Source: Cerioporus squamosus (lineage: Eukaryota > Basidiomycota > Agaricomycetes > Polyporales > Polyporaceae). Taken from it: a stretch of 38,795 bases of DNA. Below, piece by piece: positions 1-11,034 of the stretch; position 1 is the stretch's first letter, and each line of letters opens with the position of its first letter. The notes beneath the pieces are model-generated. The model was not told where the DNA came from and did no database searches. It saw nothing but the letters and a program-made list of their open reading frames with translations. The stretch covers positions 1 to 38,795 of the forward strand of contig JABYQS010000269.1 of the NCBI GenBank assembly GCA_022592435.1. The letters are read 5' to 3'. Made by a program: the position numbers and the translations under genes.

Positions 1-1233
1 TTATTCAAACGACGGCGCCTTCCTCGAGACCTTCTTTTCCACGGTCTACCTTCCCTGGAGCGTTTGTCTGTCGACTACTGGCAGTATAACAGTGACTACG
101 ACCAATCCCTCATAGGGTTCCAGCGGGCCCACTTCCCTCGGCTCCGCTCTCTGCAGCATCCCTTCGGATCATTCGAGTTGGGTGATGTCGGTGGGCAGCT
201 GCGGGACCTCGAATTGTTCTACTGTCGTGGATTCGTATTACCAGGGCGAGACGAGCCCTCAACACTTACGAACGTGGCGGGTTGCTGCACATCACTAGAG
301 ACCCTGTTCGTCTATGACACTCTACCTGCATTCGCAGGTGCCCCCGAGCACCTGAGGCTAAGTCTCCCTGATACCCTCCATAGCCTCCGAATCCATGACA
401 CCGACGGAGAATACCTCCGCGACTTTCTCCCTAACCTCATCTACCCTCCGACGTGCGTCGTGGACATCCACTGCGACGATAGTGCAGTCACCTTCGCAGA
501 CGGGCTCCTCCATCGCGACTCGCAACCGTACCGGCACTTATGCACAGCCGACGAGATCAGACTTAGCACTGGCAGGACAGATGCGAAGTATGGCACGGTG
601 GAGGCTAGAGTGGGTGGTGCTAGACGTCTCTGCACGAAAGTGAAGGCGGGTGCGGGCCGCTTGTTCGCGGACTTCGCGGCGTTGTTCTCCCAGCCTTACC
701 TGGCAGTCACAACCCTACGAATCGATGCTCGTTCCCTCGTCTTCGAGAACGACGTCAAAGGCAGCTTGCGCACGCTGCTCGCCGCCTTCCCCAATCTCGT
801 CCGTCTGCACGTCGGAGAGTGCGACGGGAGGCGCGACATCATTCCCCTCCTGAAGGAGCCCGCAGGATCCTCAGGTGCTCAGTGCGCCTGCCCGCGCTTG
901 GAGGAGCTGCGAATCGACTGGCTTTGCGCAGACGACCAAAGGTTCAAGCCGAAGCAGAACGCCTGGTGCATGGGGGCGCCAGGTGGGGCTTGGTACAATT
1001 TCGGTCCTGCAGTCTTTGCCATGTTCTGCGACATCGTAGAGCGAATGCTCGAGCGCAGGAGATTATCCGGAGCAGGACTGAAGAAGTTGGCCGTTCGCGT
1101 GGTGTCCGGGCTGGACGCGCACTATTTTGACGATGAGCGTTGGGATCCTCTTGCGTTGAGAGAACGTCTCCGGAGGTCGCTGGGAGACCTGCTGGAGGAC
1201 GTCGAGGTTTTCTGTATTGACGAATGTCAATAG
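1..1233 (+). CDS. F-box/LRR-like protein, 5' end missing
   Basis: The reading frame is open from base 1 to a TAG at 1233, so the gene starts outside the window; no in-frame ATG marks a true start near the edge. The roughly 410 visible residues contain irregular leucine-rich repeat-like segments (LPSLERLSVDYW, FPRLRSLQ, CTSLETLFVYD, LLAAFPNLVRLHV, CPRLEELRIDW). This layout is typical of the large Agaricomycete F-box families, in which an N-terminal F-box (here off the edge) binds Skp1 of an SCF ubiquitin ligase and a divergent LRR-like tail contacts substrate. No intron is needed in the visible part. The gene at 12672-14380 is a clear but divergent paralogue: AFPNLVRLHV matches AFPGLLCLDT, CPRLEELRIDW matches CPVLQEVRVQW, and FCDIVERMLERRR matches FCDAIVGILKRRQ. 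The substrate is unknown, and the F-box itself is inferred from the paralogue. Confidence 0.75.
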   Translation, partial: LFKRRRLPRDLLFHGLPSLERLSVDYWQYNSDYDQSLIGFQRAHFPRLRSLQHPFGSFELGDVGGQLRDLELFYCRGFVLPGRDEPSTLTNVAGCCTSLETLFVYDTLPAFAGAPEHLRLSLPDTLHSLRIHDTDGEYLRDFLPNLIYPPTCVVDIHCDDSAVTFADGLLHRDSQPYRHLCTADEIRLSTGRTDAKYGTVEARVGGARRLCTKVKAGAGRLFADFAALFSQPYLAVTTLRIDARSLVFENDVKGSLRTLLAAFPNLVRLHVGECDGRRDIIPLLKEPAGSSGAQCACPRLEELRIDWLCADDQRFKPKQNAWCMGAPGGAWYNFGPAVFAMFCDIVERMLERRRLSGAGLKKLAVRVVSGLDAHYFDDERWDPLALRERLRRSLGDLLEDVEVFCIDECQ

Positions 1234-1672
1234 CCTAGGTAATTGATGGTCGCGTATGAGTACTTTGCTGTTTGTGACAGGAGCATGACGCACCCTATCT
1301 GTCTCGGAGTGCAACGACAAAAACTGCGACGCTCGACTCTTCGGCCTATCACTGTCGAGCCACCTCTGACCACAAAGTGACCCTCACAACACAGCAAGAG
1401 AGGGGCAGGTCGCGCAAGTGAAGCAGCTCACACTCACGATGCGATCTGCATCGGACACCACCTGTTCTTGCAGGGAATGTCGGGGCGTAGCAACGGTAAA
1501 GGAAAGCAGCTGGGATTTGAGTGCCCGCTACTGTCATTGGGCGAGCGTACGTGTCATATCCCACTCTCAAGTCAACCAGCGGAGTGTATCGCGAAGAGGT
1601 CGTGATAACACAGATGGTATACATCAAAAGCCAAAGGGGCGGACTGGGACGAACGCAACAGGCGGGACCGGG
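1234..1672. other. Intergenic, convergent 3' ends
   Basis: This stretch lies between the stop of the F-box/LRR-like gene (+) and the stop of RPA34 (-). It should hold both 3' UTRs. I see no further coding, RNA or repeat signal. Confidence 0.5.
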
Positions 1673-2594
1673 CTATGAAGTCGTCTTCGCCTTTTTCTTC
1701 TTCGGGGAACCCACGTCGCCTTTCCGCTTCTTTTTGCTTCCATCCGCGCCCTCCGCATCCTTACGAGGCTTCGGTGTTTTGCTTGGAGACTCTTCGGCAG
1801 GGACGGGGTCCACGTCCATGGCAGCCGAGTCGTCGACCGGGGCGAGGGAGCCCAGAGGCATGAAGCGATGCGTGAGCAACTCTTTGGGGTGACGGGGCCG
1901 AGCTGGGTTCTGATGGAGAACCGGGGACGACCCAGGCGAGGATTGGGGAGGTGTGGGTATTGTGGGACGCGCGGAGATGACCAGGCGGCGGGCGATAGGT
2001 TTTGGTGCTAACCACACACACTTGTCAGAGGAGTCTTGGGGTCAGGGAGATGATACACACCTTGGTAGAGTTTCCCATCCTTCCTTCGCCTAGGAAGTAG
2101 ACACGACACTGCGCGCAACTCGTCTCCACCTACGGCCTCGGTCTCGTCCTCGCCAAGCGACCAAACGTCGTACGTTGTGTGCTTCCTCTCAGCAGAGCCG
2201 ACCCTCGAAGTACTAGAAGATGCAGATGCCTCGATTTTCAGGCCCTCGAGATGCTTCGGTTTGAGCTGGGCGAACGAATAAGTACTGCCGCTCGCTTGTT
2301 CGAGGAGGGTAACGCGTCTCTCACCCCGTCCGGTACCCTAACCACCCAAAGTTCAAGATTGTCGTCGCCGTTAATGGCATCCCAGTCGAAGTCTCCCTCC
2401 TCGTTCTTGTGCTTCATGAGAACGAACCCCTCCGGAGGCTTGTAGGCTAGATCATGGTCGTCGCCCTCGTTTCTTCCATGCTCGCCGACGTCTGCTGCAG
2501 CCTGTCCTTTCTTCTGTTTGTCTTTTGGCTTCTTTGCTTTCTTCGCGACAAGTTCGGGTTCGGGCGATGCGGAAGACGAACGCGAGGAAGACAT
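1673..2594 (-). CDS. RPA34: RNA polymerase I subunit RPA34.5-like
   Basis: Three exons on the minus strand: 2594-2325, 2265-2061 and 2007-1673. The introns are 59 and 53 nt, with GTGAGA..CAG and GTGTGT..TAG, and phases 0 and 1. Together they encode 269 aa. The product resembles fungal RPA34.5 (PF08208), which pairs with RPA49 as a TFIIF-like heterodimer on RNA polymerase I and promotes rRNA transcription in the nucleolus. Supporting features are a YKPPEGFVLMK segment followed by FDWDAI and ELWVVRVPDG, a LKPKHLEGLKI block, and a LYQAPKPIARRLVIS segment that is recreated only by the second splice. The basic Lys-rich tail (KKKRKGD.., KKKKAKTTS) is typical of nucleolar Pol I subunits. The ATG lies 222 bp from the divergent MCP1 ATG. 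The subunit is poorly conserved in sequence, so the name rests on the domain pattern. Confidence 0.8.
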
Positions 2595-2816
2595 GGTAGT
2601 AGAGATTCTGGAGAGCGCACACAGCGCGCCTAGCAGGAAATTCGCAGTTTCCTAATTGAGGAAGGTCGGGGCGCGTCACCGACGCGTTCAAGTACCCACG
2701 CTCGTTAGTTCCCGACGACGACGACACCACGGCCCACGACGACGACGAGCGACGCCGCGGCAACACATCTACCTCTTCTTGACTGCAGTTTACGCGCTTC
2801 TACTCTCTGTACGACG
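2595..2816. promoter_or_regulatory. Bidirectional RPA34/MCP1 promoter
   Basis: Only 222 bp separate the two divergent start codons, so the region must hold both promoters and 5' UTRs. It contains GAC-type trinucleotide runs at about 2714-2757 and a CT-rich stretch just before the MCP1 ATG. I see no clear TATA box. Confidence 0.55.
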
Positions 2817-4050
2817 ATGTCCGCCACGGATCCGGGCTCTGAGAAGTCTTTCCTGCGACGCCTCGCAGTCGCTACTCAACCTGCTCTCACCAAGATTGCG
2901 CACGGCTCAGCGCCGTTCATAACCGTCTTTGCCTTAATCCACCTAACGGCGCCTGTTATGGCCAACCTCGGAGGAACTTCTTTGGCTTCACAAGTCATGG
3001 TGAGTAGCATCATCTTATTGGACGAGGCGAGAATAGTCATGCTATGGGGGGTACGCTGAAGTGGTCCGACGCCACGTTGCATGCATCTCGAGCACGGCGT
3101 TGTAAAACTACAAGACTTCGCATCTCGGCAGAATGCGCTGCATGTATGCGCGTTCTTGGCGTACTTATATGCGAACGCCATGAACTGGAGAGCGAGCCTG
3201 CCTTTACCTTCGTCTACTTCTCCGTTCAGTCGAGGCAGAGGTTGATACGGATCAACATTCCCCATCTTGCCGCGGCGTAGCCTCCTCCCACCGGCCCACC
3301 GTTCATCGAGCTGGTGTCGCGGGTCATTGCAAAATGTCCTGGCAGCTGTCCTAGCAGTTTCTGGGCGGCGAGCCGTTCGACCGACAAGATGCTCTTGCTG
3401 CACCAGCCAGTTGTCTGCTCTGAGAAAGTTGATGAACTGTCGTTTCGTTCGCTCTACTTCATACGTGCCTTACTGACCATGGTCTCACACAGTTAGTGGG
3501 GAGAGAATACTATCAGACTCCCTTCGGCGAGAAGTACCTCGTCCTTGCACCCTTGGCCATTCACCCCCTTTCAGCCACACTGAAGCGACTTCTCGCACCT
3601 AGGGTTGCTCGCCAGATAACGAGCATACTCAGCATTACTGGTTACTCCGCGGCAATCTTCGTCGCGTTTCATTTTTTCACGCATCGTATTTCTCCCTCCG
3701 ACCCCACCCCTCCCATCTACTCCGTTGGACCATCAGAGCTGGACTACGAATACGTGAAGTTTGCTTTGCACGAATGGCCGTGGCGCAGCTTCGTCGGCTA
3801 CATCGCGCTCGCGGCCGTGGTTGCCTGGCACGCTGCGGAGGGCACGGCCATCATCTGGAACACCTGGGTGCGCCCCACGTTTGGAGTACTGCACCAAACC
3901 GTTCGCTCGCGCGCCGTTGGCGCCGCTCTAGGCGTTCTCCCCGTGGCGACGGGACTGTACTTCATGTGGCAGGAACCTCTCATGGTCTTTGCGTCTCACG
4001 CTGCCAGGTTCAAGGCGGCCTTCGCTCAGTCTGTGTACTTTCAATTCTGA
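2817..4050 (+). CDS. MCP1: Mitochondrial membrane protein MCP1 (MCP1_TM domain)
   Basis: Two exons, 2817-2999 and 3493-4050, encode 246 aa in phase 0. The donor is ATG|GTGAGT and the acceptor is CACACAG. The product matches the fungal MCP1 transmembrane family (PF07950). In yeast, Mcp1 is an outer mitochondrial membrane protein that suppresses loss of Mdm10/ERMES and recruits Vps13 for lipid transfer. Visible features are hydrophobic segments FITVFALIHLTAPVMANLG, ITSILSITGYSAAIFVAFHF, SFVGYIALAAVVAWHAAEG and ALGVLPVATGLYFMW. The family-like block VGREYYQTPFGEKYL falls immediately after the splice. The intron is 493 nt, about eight times the usual length in this window; both exons join cleanly without using its interior. 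The gene shares a short promoter with RPA34. Confidence 0.85.
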
Positions 4051-7000
4051 AATTCGATGCACATGTGGTTTTCGAAGAACGACAAGCGTGCTCTCACTCT
4101 ATTGGGCGAGTGCTACAGCGGCCTTCCGTTCCTTCGCGGGTGGCGTCACCCTTCAAGATCCCGCACTCAGCATGGCGAGCGACACCTCAAGATAGGATCC
4201 TCCGCTTGTGATCTAGTGATCTGGACATGATGTCCTACGTGAGGTATCTTACCACCGCCGCTCGTCCCAGTCTGGCCGCTAATGTGGGCGAATTCGTCCT
4301 CCTAGCAGGTGTATCGTATAGCGCCCAGCGCCACCAGATGTGCGAGAGAACCGGCTATCTGTCGGCGCACAAAGTCCGCCTTCCGGCCTCCCGCTGCGTG
4401 AAGATGATTCCCATTGGAGCTGAATTTTGTCTAACATTGGCCCACCACATAACATGAGGGCGGGAGGCCATTGTTTGTGGATCAAAACAGCGGACTCGGG
4501 GTGGAGTGGCCTGGCCTACTGTACGTCGTCGGCCCAGTCGCTTTCCCCGGGCCCTCCTAACTCATGATCCTTTTGCCTGACGTATCTGTATTTCTGCAGT
4601 GTTCTGCTGGCTGCAGTCCTTTCCGTGCGGATCTTCCCACGTAACCGTATGTCCTCGCGACTGTACCTCTGCTCCATCGTATAACCAGCAACTCCGCTTT
4701 TCATGGCGCCCGCTTCGAGCTGAGTCTGCTGGCCCTCGCAGGTTGTCTACTGACGACGATCAGAAGTCCTCCAGAACCAGCAGAACCTTGGCCTCGCTGC
4801 GGAACTTCTGGCGCCAGCCGCTGAAGCTTGCATCGGTTCAAGGTGGATTGTGTGTCCAGGTATAACGCTCTCCATTCCTTCTCACAACTTAAGCTTTGTG
4901 TTTCGATTACGTGAATCATGCCCAACTCTATTGCCCTTGGACGAAGCACGCGCCGACTCCGTTCCTCGGGCGACCACTCTCCCAAGCACTCTCCCAAGAC
5001 TGGCATAACGGCCCGCGATGGACTCGGCATCGGGGAGGAGAGATCCCTGATCAAACGCCCTGATCGAGGATCTGTCCTTCCCCGATATGTATTCACTTGG
5101 CCTGGACCCGTCCGCAATAAACGGACCCTCGTGATGGCACCCCTCTCCTCTTCGCGGCAAGACTGCATCGCGGATGTTCTCGCTCTCTATCACCAGTTGT
5201 GGACCTGTGGTGACCTTCTGCGCCATGAATGATGCGAGGGCTACGCGCTCTATAACGTCAGCTTGGCAGGCTTCCCTCAAACCTGACGAGAAGGTGTCTT
5301 TCGTTTGGTGAACGTAGCCATCCACGGGCATCCGTGCGCATAGCGCTCTGGGCGAATCGCATTCACTGCTCCCCGGGTGCGCATCTACAATCTAGCTCGG
5401 CTTTCGGAAGTCCCATCGCGCGGCGCGAGCAAACCCCAGCTCGTTCCGCATGTTTTCTTACATGTTCGCGTTCTGGGGTCGTCACCCTATATCTGGAGAA
5501 TCTCCACTGCCAGGGGGCAACACTGGCGAGGTATCCTTGCCGAGGATCGTTCCTTCAGTTAAGAACACCTGATGGGATCTGCTGCCACCTCCCTGATATG
5601 TCCGCGGAGCTCTGGACGCTCGACACCTGCACGAACGCGATTGGTGTCTGTGGGAAGTCGGTTGGATTCGTGTTATCGTGTCATTCCAGGTGACCTCCCG
5701 CGATGTTCTGTTGCTTCATCCCGGTAACTTGGAGCGCGGAGTCGTGAAGTTGTCGCGAAGAGTTCCGGCGATGGCGAGGGCTTGGTCACCGTGTTGACGT
5801 CCGCGCCAGTACTGAACTTCGTCTGCGCGACTACATATTCCCCTTGTGATAGCAACCTTCCACAACACCACCGAAGCGCTTCTCCAGCAAAGCCGTCCGT
5901 GGCCCGCCTGTTGCACGCAACTGTGGATGCTTGACAGGCAGATGTGCACACGACCGACTCGTCGAGACATGCCACCACCGATCGATATACACATAGGAGG
6001 AGCACGTCAACTGCCACTATGCTCACATGCCCTCCGGATTCTACCCAGGCCCCGCCGTATCTTCCGAGGGGCCCGGTGCGTGCACGCTATTGTGCCACTC
6101 GCCTACTCCCACCGCTCTGCACTCGCCGCCTTCCGGTTATGGCAGGTCGGTGGCACCGGACGCATGGTGTGCACACCGAGTGGACATCAGGCATCGCCGT
6201 CGTCTGTGGTCTGGACTTTGCTCGATGCCCTCAGACCTCCCATTGGCTCGCGTTTATCCCGTTGGACGGCCGAACTCCGCGATGAGATCCGCTCATGATC
6301 GATTCGGCTCCGGTGCACGCTCGCAGTACGCTCGCCCGAACTCTGTTCGACGACTCTCGACAGCCTTCGAGAGCTGCGTGCAGCAACACTCAAGCCAAGG
6401 CCACCCACTTAGCCAGGCGTCCAGTGGTGGACACGAGAGATCCCCCATATCGCGTCCGAGGTGACCACGGGCGGACGGGCAGGTATCTTAATTCATCAGT
6501 GAAGAGGGCAATTTGCAGCTGATTATTATTGATTTTCTGTGATGGGGCGTCTTGGAAGCCCGCCGTTAGCCGCCCGGCAGAACCAGGGTGTTCAGTACAG
6601 CAACTGCCTAAAATGGAAGCCGGAGGAGATGTGTGCGTTCTCCGTCTCTTCTGATGCTCGCGCTCCGCTGGCTAAATGATGTCCCCGACACCGACTTCAT
6701 TATGGCAGCAGCCCTCACGGTGCGCACGAGATGGGCCGAGGGGGGCGACAGTCCAGGCACGCGCTGCACATGCACGTAAGGAGACCGCACAGAAGGTGTG
6801 TGCCACTCAAGTTCTGATTTGTGCCACCGCCAGGTGCGTTGAAGAAGCTGGGAAGCGCATGTTAGCGAAGTGTTCCGGGATGGCGCTGATAGCACATCGG
6901 GACGCGAACCTCTCCGAAGGCTTGACAAGACATTCTGAGCGGCAGCGAGCGTTATGTAGCCAGTTGTGGACGCGGGCCCGTCGACGGCGAGACCGGGCGC

Positions 7001-7352
7001 GGGGCGCAGGAGGTAAGTAGCCTCATGGGAGTGTTGAGCCGACGCGGAGATCTCGATGGCGTGTCAGCATCTTTTTGTTGAACGTCGATCGAGGATCTCC
7101 GATGTGCGATATGGACGCCGGCGGGGTTCGTGACGTGCAGCGGGCGGCTGCGTGCAGACGGACCAGGACGCGCAGAGCGAACAAAGGAGCGGGCTGAGCG
7201 TCGGACTCGCTCAGTCTCCACAAACTCAGCCCTACTCAGCTCCCATCGCCAGAGATCTCGGACAGGGGATCGCATGCCCTATTAAAGATCCTCGTCCGGC
7301 TCTGCTCCCGCGACGCTCCTGTTTGATATCTTTCTTGCTCCCGCCCAGCGTT
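4051..7352. other. Gene-poor 3.3 kb upstream of the HMG-box gene
   Basis: I find no reading frame here with a recognisable domain or a consistent set of splice junctions. The open frames are short and overlap on both strands. The left end should hold the MCP1 3' UTR and the right end the promoter and leader of the HMG-box gene. No clear terminal inverted repeats or transposase motifs were seen. A 12-bp word, GATCGAGGATCT, occurs at about 5063 and 7086, which may be chance. Confidence 0.45.
7280..7287 (+). promoter_or_regulatory. TATA-like box of the HMG-box gene
   Basis: TATTAAAG lies about 70 bp upstream of the chosen ATG (7353), followed by a CT-rich leader. Position and context fit a core promoter element; this is a weak call based on sequence alone. 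Confidence 0.3.
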
Positions 7353-9180
7353 ATGTTCGCAACACCTGCCGCCAGACTCGGGAGCATCTGTGGATGGTCT
7401 CCCTCGGACGACCACCCCGGTACCCTCTACACCACCATACCCAGCCCTGCCGATGCTTCGACTTCGCAGCTCGCTCTACCTCCTTCGCCTTCCTCCAGCA
7501 CCCCTCGCGCCCTTTGCAACCGGAACCCCATCCCTAGAAGCCTGTCCCTCGACTCCGATCTGCCTACCTACGACGACTACCCGGAAGACATACATAACAT
7601 CTCTCGCTTCAAGAACGCGACCTCGCTCCGCCGCTACAGGGCGAAGCGCAGCAAGGATCCCAACTGGGCTCCGCGTCCTCCCAACGCCTTCATCCTCTTC
7701 CGCCGCGACTTCGTCGAGAAAAACAAGGGCCAAAACGTCTCGTCCGCCGACAAGAAGACGCACTCCAAGCGCGCTGGCGAGGCATGGCGCGCCCTCACCA
7801 CCGAAGAGCAAAAGGCCTACTTCGACGCCGCCAAGGTCGAGGCCGACGATCACCTGCGCCGCAATCCTGGCTACCAGTTCCGCCCGATCAAGCACAGTCG
7901 TAGCGAATCGCGCCGACACCCCGCCCTTCGCTCGCGCCGCGAGCAGGTCGAGGAGTTCATTCGCCAGACATCTCGTCGCCGCGCGTTGAAATCTCGCAGC
8001 AGGCGCAACAACTGCCCGACGCCCGGCAGCGCGACCTCCCCAGAGCCGCCGGGGACGCCTTCGAGCCACGACTCGGCGCCGCACCTCGACGTGCGATCGA
8101 GATCGCAGAGTCGCTCGGACTCGATCCCGCCCCAACCGCAGGTCGCGTGCCCGATCCCCTTGACTCCCGGCTCCGAGGACGAACATGGGTACTTCTCCGC
8201 CGCGCAGGCCCAGTCGACGCCCGCCGACCTGCCCCTATACGCGATGCCGAAGCGAACATGGTCCTACTCCTATCAGGGCGAGGTCGCCTACTCGCCCTGG
8301 GAGTATGTCCAGTTCGAGGACTGCTACACGGACGCGGACGAGCAGAGCATCCACTCGTTCGACTCCGTGCCGAGCGAACCGTCCCCGGTGGCGTACGTGG
8401 GCGACGCGAGTCCTCAGCAGATGTCTCCGAACGAGTTCGGCGCTCAAGTAAGTGTTCTCTTCGTTCGTCTTGCGAGTCCTGCGACTGACCAGCCAGCAGT
8501 CGCAAATGCCCGAACCTATGCTCATGCCCACCCCCGATCCTGTCATGCCGTCGCCGTCGTCCGCGGATCCGTCTGGCCCTCTTCTTGAGCGCCGACGACG
8601 TGCGGCGACGATGTCGATGGTTCCTCCTCCACTCACAGTCGTCACATCGTCCCTGTCCAACTGGTCAAGGGACGATCTGGTGACTGCTCGTATGGCTCTC
8701 CGCCCCGACGCGACCTCCGCACCCTCCTCCCAACCATCCCCACCCCAGCGCCCCGCGGCGGCCTTCGCTCCTCACATGCAGGTCACCGAGGCCGGCTGGA
8801 GTCAACCGATGCCAGCCGTCCACGACAACAACCTGTTGGCGGTCTCTATGCCCCTGGACCACACCCCGCGCGCCCCCATCTTCGCACACAACGTGCAAGG
8901 ACCCATCTACTCCACTATCACGCCGTATGGTCTTCCCGAATTCCACTTTCCACAACCCCAGGCCCCTGTGTCGATGGGCTCTCCGGAGCCGATGCTCGTG
9001 CCTGTCCAAGACGTGCCGTTCGACATCACCGACGAATTGTCGTACAACCAGGGTCTGCACGTGTGCGGGATTGGCGGGCAGCAACACGATCCGTACGGCA
9101 TGACGGTGGGCTTCGGGGCCGTCGACTACAACTCGTACTACTGCCATGGGGGCGCGAGCCCCCAGGAGCAGCAGAGCTGA
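7353..9180 (+). CDS. HMG-box transcription factor (MATA_HMG type)
   Basis: Two exons, 7353-8447 and 8500-9180 (acceptor at 8499; an alternative at 8496 adds one Gln), encode about 591 aa. The ATG at 7353 is chosen because it follows a CT-rich leader; the same frame is open to 7152, so a longer start cannot be excluded. Residues about 107-176 form a sequence-specific HMG box. It starts with RPPNAFILFRRDF, followed by SKRAGEAWRALTTEEQKAYF and a Tyr/Arg-rich end, which matches the fungal MATA_HMG class. Such proteins bend DNA at ATTGT-like sites and include mating-type and fruiting regulators. A Ser/Arg-rich basic stretch follows (residues about 180-260). The C-terminal half is Pro/Ser/Gln-rich and low complexity, as in activation domains. 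Homologues such as Coprinopsis pcc1 are one possibility, but the box alone does not assign orthology. Confidence 0.87.
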
Positions 9181-9390
9181 AGCCGCCACCTGTATGGATA
9201 TGTACTTCGTTCACTCGACGGCTCGCGCATGCGAGCCGTCTGCAGATTGTGCCCTATGATCTTTCATGACCTCCGTATGCGATTCGACGCCTTCACGACG
9301 GACATTTTCGCCCGCCACATATTGTAGCATAATACACTTGGGTTCTAGCGGACTCACCTCTCTTCTCTTGTATCTATACCGTAATGCCAC

Positions 9391-9686
9391 CTAGGCCTCT
9401 CCCCTCCTCTCTTGGGCGTCTTCTTCCCCCTCGCGCGTGGTTCTTGTGTTCCGTGGCTCGTCATGCTGTATGTAGGCTGCTTGCGCCAGGGCGTACGTGT
9501 CGTGCGTCGCCCTCGATACCCGCGCCTCGAAAATGACACTGCGAAACTTGGTTAGAGCGGGGAAGTGCGATGATGGTTTCGAGAACAAACTTACCTGCCC
9601 GGATTGGCAACGCGAATGGCGGCATACTTGGACCAACAGCGAGGCTCGTGGAACAGCGCAGCGTGGGGGTCGAACTGGACGAACAT
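9391..9686 (-). CDS. Small two-exon conserved-looking protein, 79 aa
   Basis: Exon 1 runs 9686-9595 and exon 2 runs 9538-9391. The 56-nt intron has strong signals: GTAAGT donor, CTAAC branch-like motif 13-17 nt before the end, and CAG acceptor. Splicing joins MFVQFDPHAALFHEPRCW.. to a Ala/Tyr-rich segment (VSRATHDTYALAQAAYIQ) and a charged Glu/Arg tail. I do not recognise the family. The first ATG after an upstream CAG was taken as start; a longer form with upstream exons is possible, because the frame continues upstream through ITM. There is no signal peptide or membrane segment. It faces the HMG-box gene tail to tail with 210 bp between stop codons. The evidence is the quality of the intron and its phase, not homology. 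Confidence 0.5.
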
Positions 9687-10186
9687 GGTAATCTGAAGCA
9701 ACCAGGACGTCAGTCGTGTGAACGGGACGTAATAATTCTGACACAGTCCGAGATAAGTCTTACCCGGCGCTAAACATACTGCTGGTTGAGCACAGAATAC
9801 ATGTTACGATGATCGATGGGCTCCCTCTGTACCTCATTTAAACAGGGAGATTATTGGAATCAAGTTGCTTGGGACGGATGAGTTGCCCTACGAAGCAATT
9901 GGATGAGGGGAATGGTGGTTATGCAGTTTATGACCAATTACTTATGTAAGATACCGTAAAATAGGGAAGTTAGCTTATCGCGGATGGGCTCCACTACGCG
10001 AGGTCGCGCCTGCCCTGCGGCATGCTCGAGACCGAACGCAACTTGGACGCTACGGCCATCGTCTCCTATACCAATATCCTCCATTCACTCGACGTCGACT
10101 ACTTGGACCTTGATAACATCATCTTGGCCGCTGCAGATCCACTAACTGCGGGGACATCATTGATTCTATCCCGCGAAATTGACGTA
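9687..10186. other. Intergenic between divergent small gene and membrane-protein gene
   Basis: This 500-bp stretch has an AT-richer patch at about 9830-9960 and probably holds promoters for both flanking genes. An in-frame extension of the downstream gene is open back to an ATG at 10022, so part of it could be coding. Nothing else was recognised. Confidence 0.4.
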
Positions 10187-11034
10187 ATGCTTGTGCGACG
10201 GGCAGAAGGCTCGTCATCGCCTGCAGGCTCACCACTGCCCCTGGTATGTGTACTTACAGTTTGTTCTTCTATGTGTTTAGCACCCGATTTACATTCACAA
10301 AGAGCGCAGGTATCGAGAAGACCCAGCCGAAGATTGGGGGTTCCTTTGGCGGGTTCATTGCCCTCGTCGTCGGCCTCGTCGTCATCTTCCTTTGCTCATG
10401 CATCGGTATATTTATCCTCCTACGCAACCACGAGCCGACCAGGTATGAGCGGCAGATCCGCCGCGCACGAGCACGTCAGCGCGACTTCTCTACGGAGCTA
10501 CCCATAGGCCCGCCGGGCATACGCGAACGCCTCGGGCGGCTCTTCGGGAGACGCAGCGGCTGGATCAAGGCATCGGGCGAGGATGCAGACGAGTGGGATG
10601 CCAGAGAAGACCCGTTCCCAAACGCCACGAGCGAGCTGCGCGAGCGCGAGCCCAACAGGGGTGAGTACCCTGCGTCGGTCGCCAGCTCCGCGACGCGTCC
10701 GCGCGTAGCACCGAGCGCAAGCACAGACTCCGTCGAGGTTGAGCTCCGTGCGCCCTCCGGTCTTGCTCCGTCTACGCGTTCATTCTGGCCCGATGATGAT
10801 ACGGCGCCGCGGGGCACGAGCGCCCTCGATCAGGTGGGGTCCCCTGTGTCGTTACGGGAGTCACCGCCTGCGGCGCAATCCCTAGGCTCGCGGGTCGAAG
10901 ACGAGGAGTATGACAGCCACTGCGACGAGAGGAAGTTCTCGGTGCAGTCGGCTTCGTCCGGCGGCTCGATCAGCATCAAGTCGATGCGCAAGTTCGACAA
11001 CGGGACGAAGTTCAAGGAGGGGCTGAACTTCTAG
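10187..11034 (+). CDS. Single-pass membrane protein of unknown function
   Basis: Exons 10187-10243 and 10303-11034 encode 262 aa. The 59-nt intron (GTATGT..AAAG) is the one that keeps phase. A short Ser/Pro-rich N-terminus precedes a Gly-rich lead-in (KIGGSFGG) and one strong transmembrane helix, FIALVVGLVVIFLCSCIGIF, at about residues 32-51. The remaining 200 residues are a cytoplasmic-looking tail. It starts with an Arg-rich stop-transfer region (RYERQIRRARARQR), continues with disordered Ser/Glu/Asp-rich sequence, and ends in a basic motif (MRKFDNGTKFKEGLNF). Similar one-helix proteins with this type of ending occur in Agaricomycetes, to my recollection, without known function. The start is uncertain: an ATG at 10022 would add 55 residues. 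Confidence 0.6.

Noticed and set aside
5673..6464. Overlapping 90-150 codon frames in the gap before the HMG-box gene
   Set aside because: They overlap on both strands, lack recognisable motifs and cannot be extended by consistent splicing.
7476..8186. 236-codon open frame on the minus strand across the HMG box
   Set aside because: It is antisense to a clear HMG-box exon and is an Arg/Ala/Val-rich artefact of third-position GC bias.
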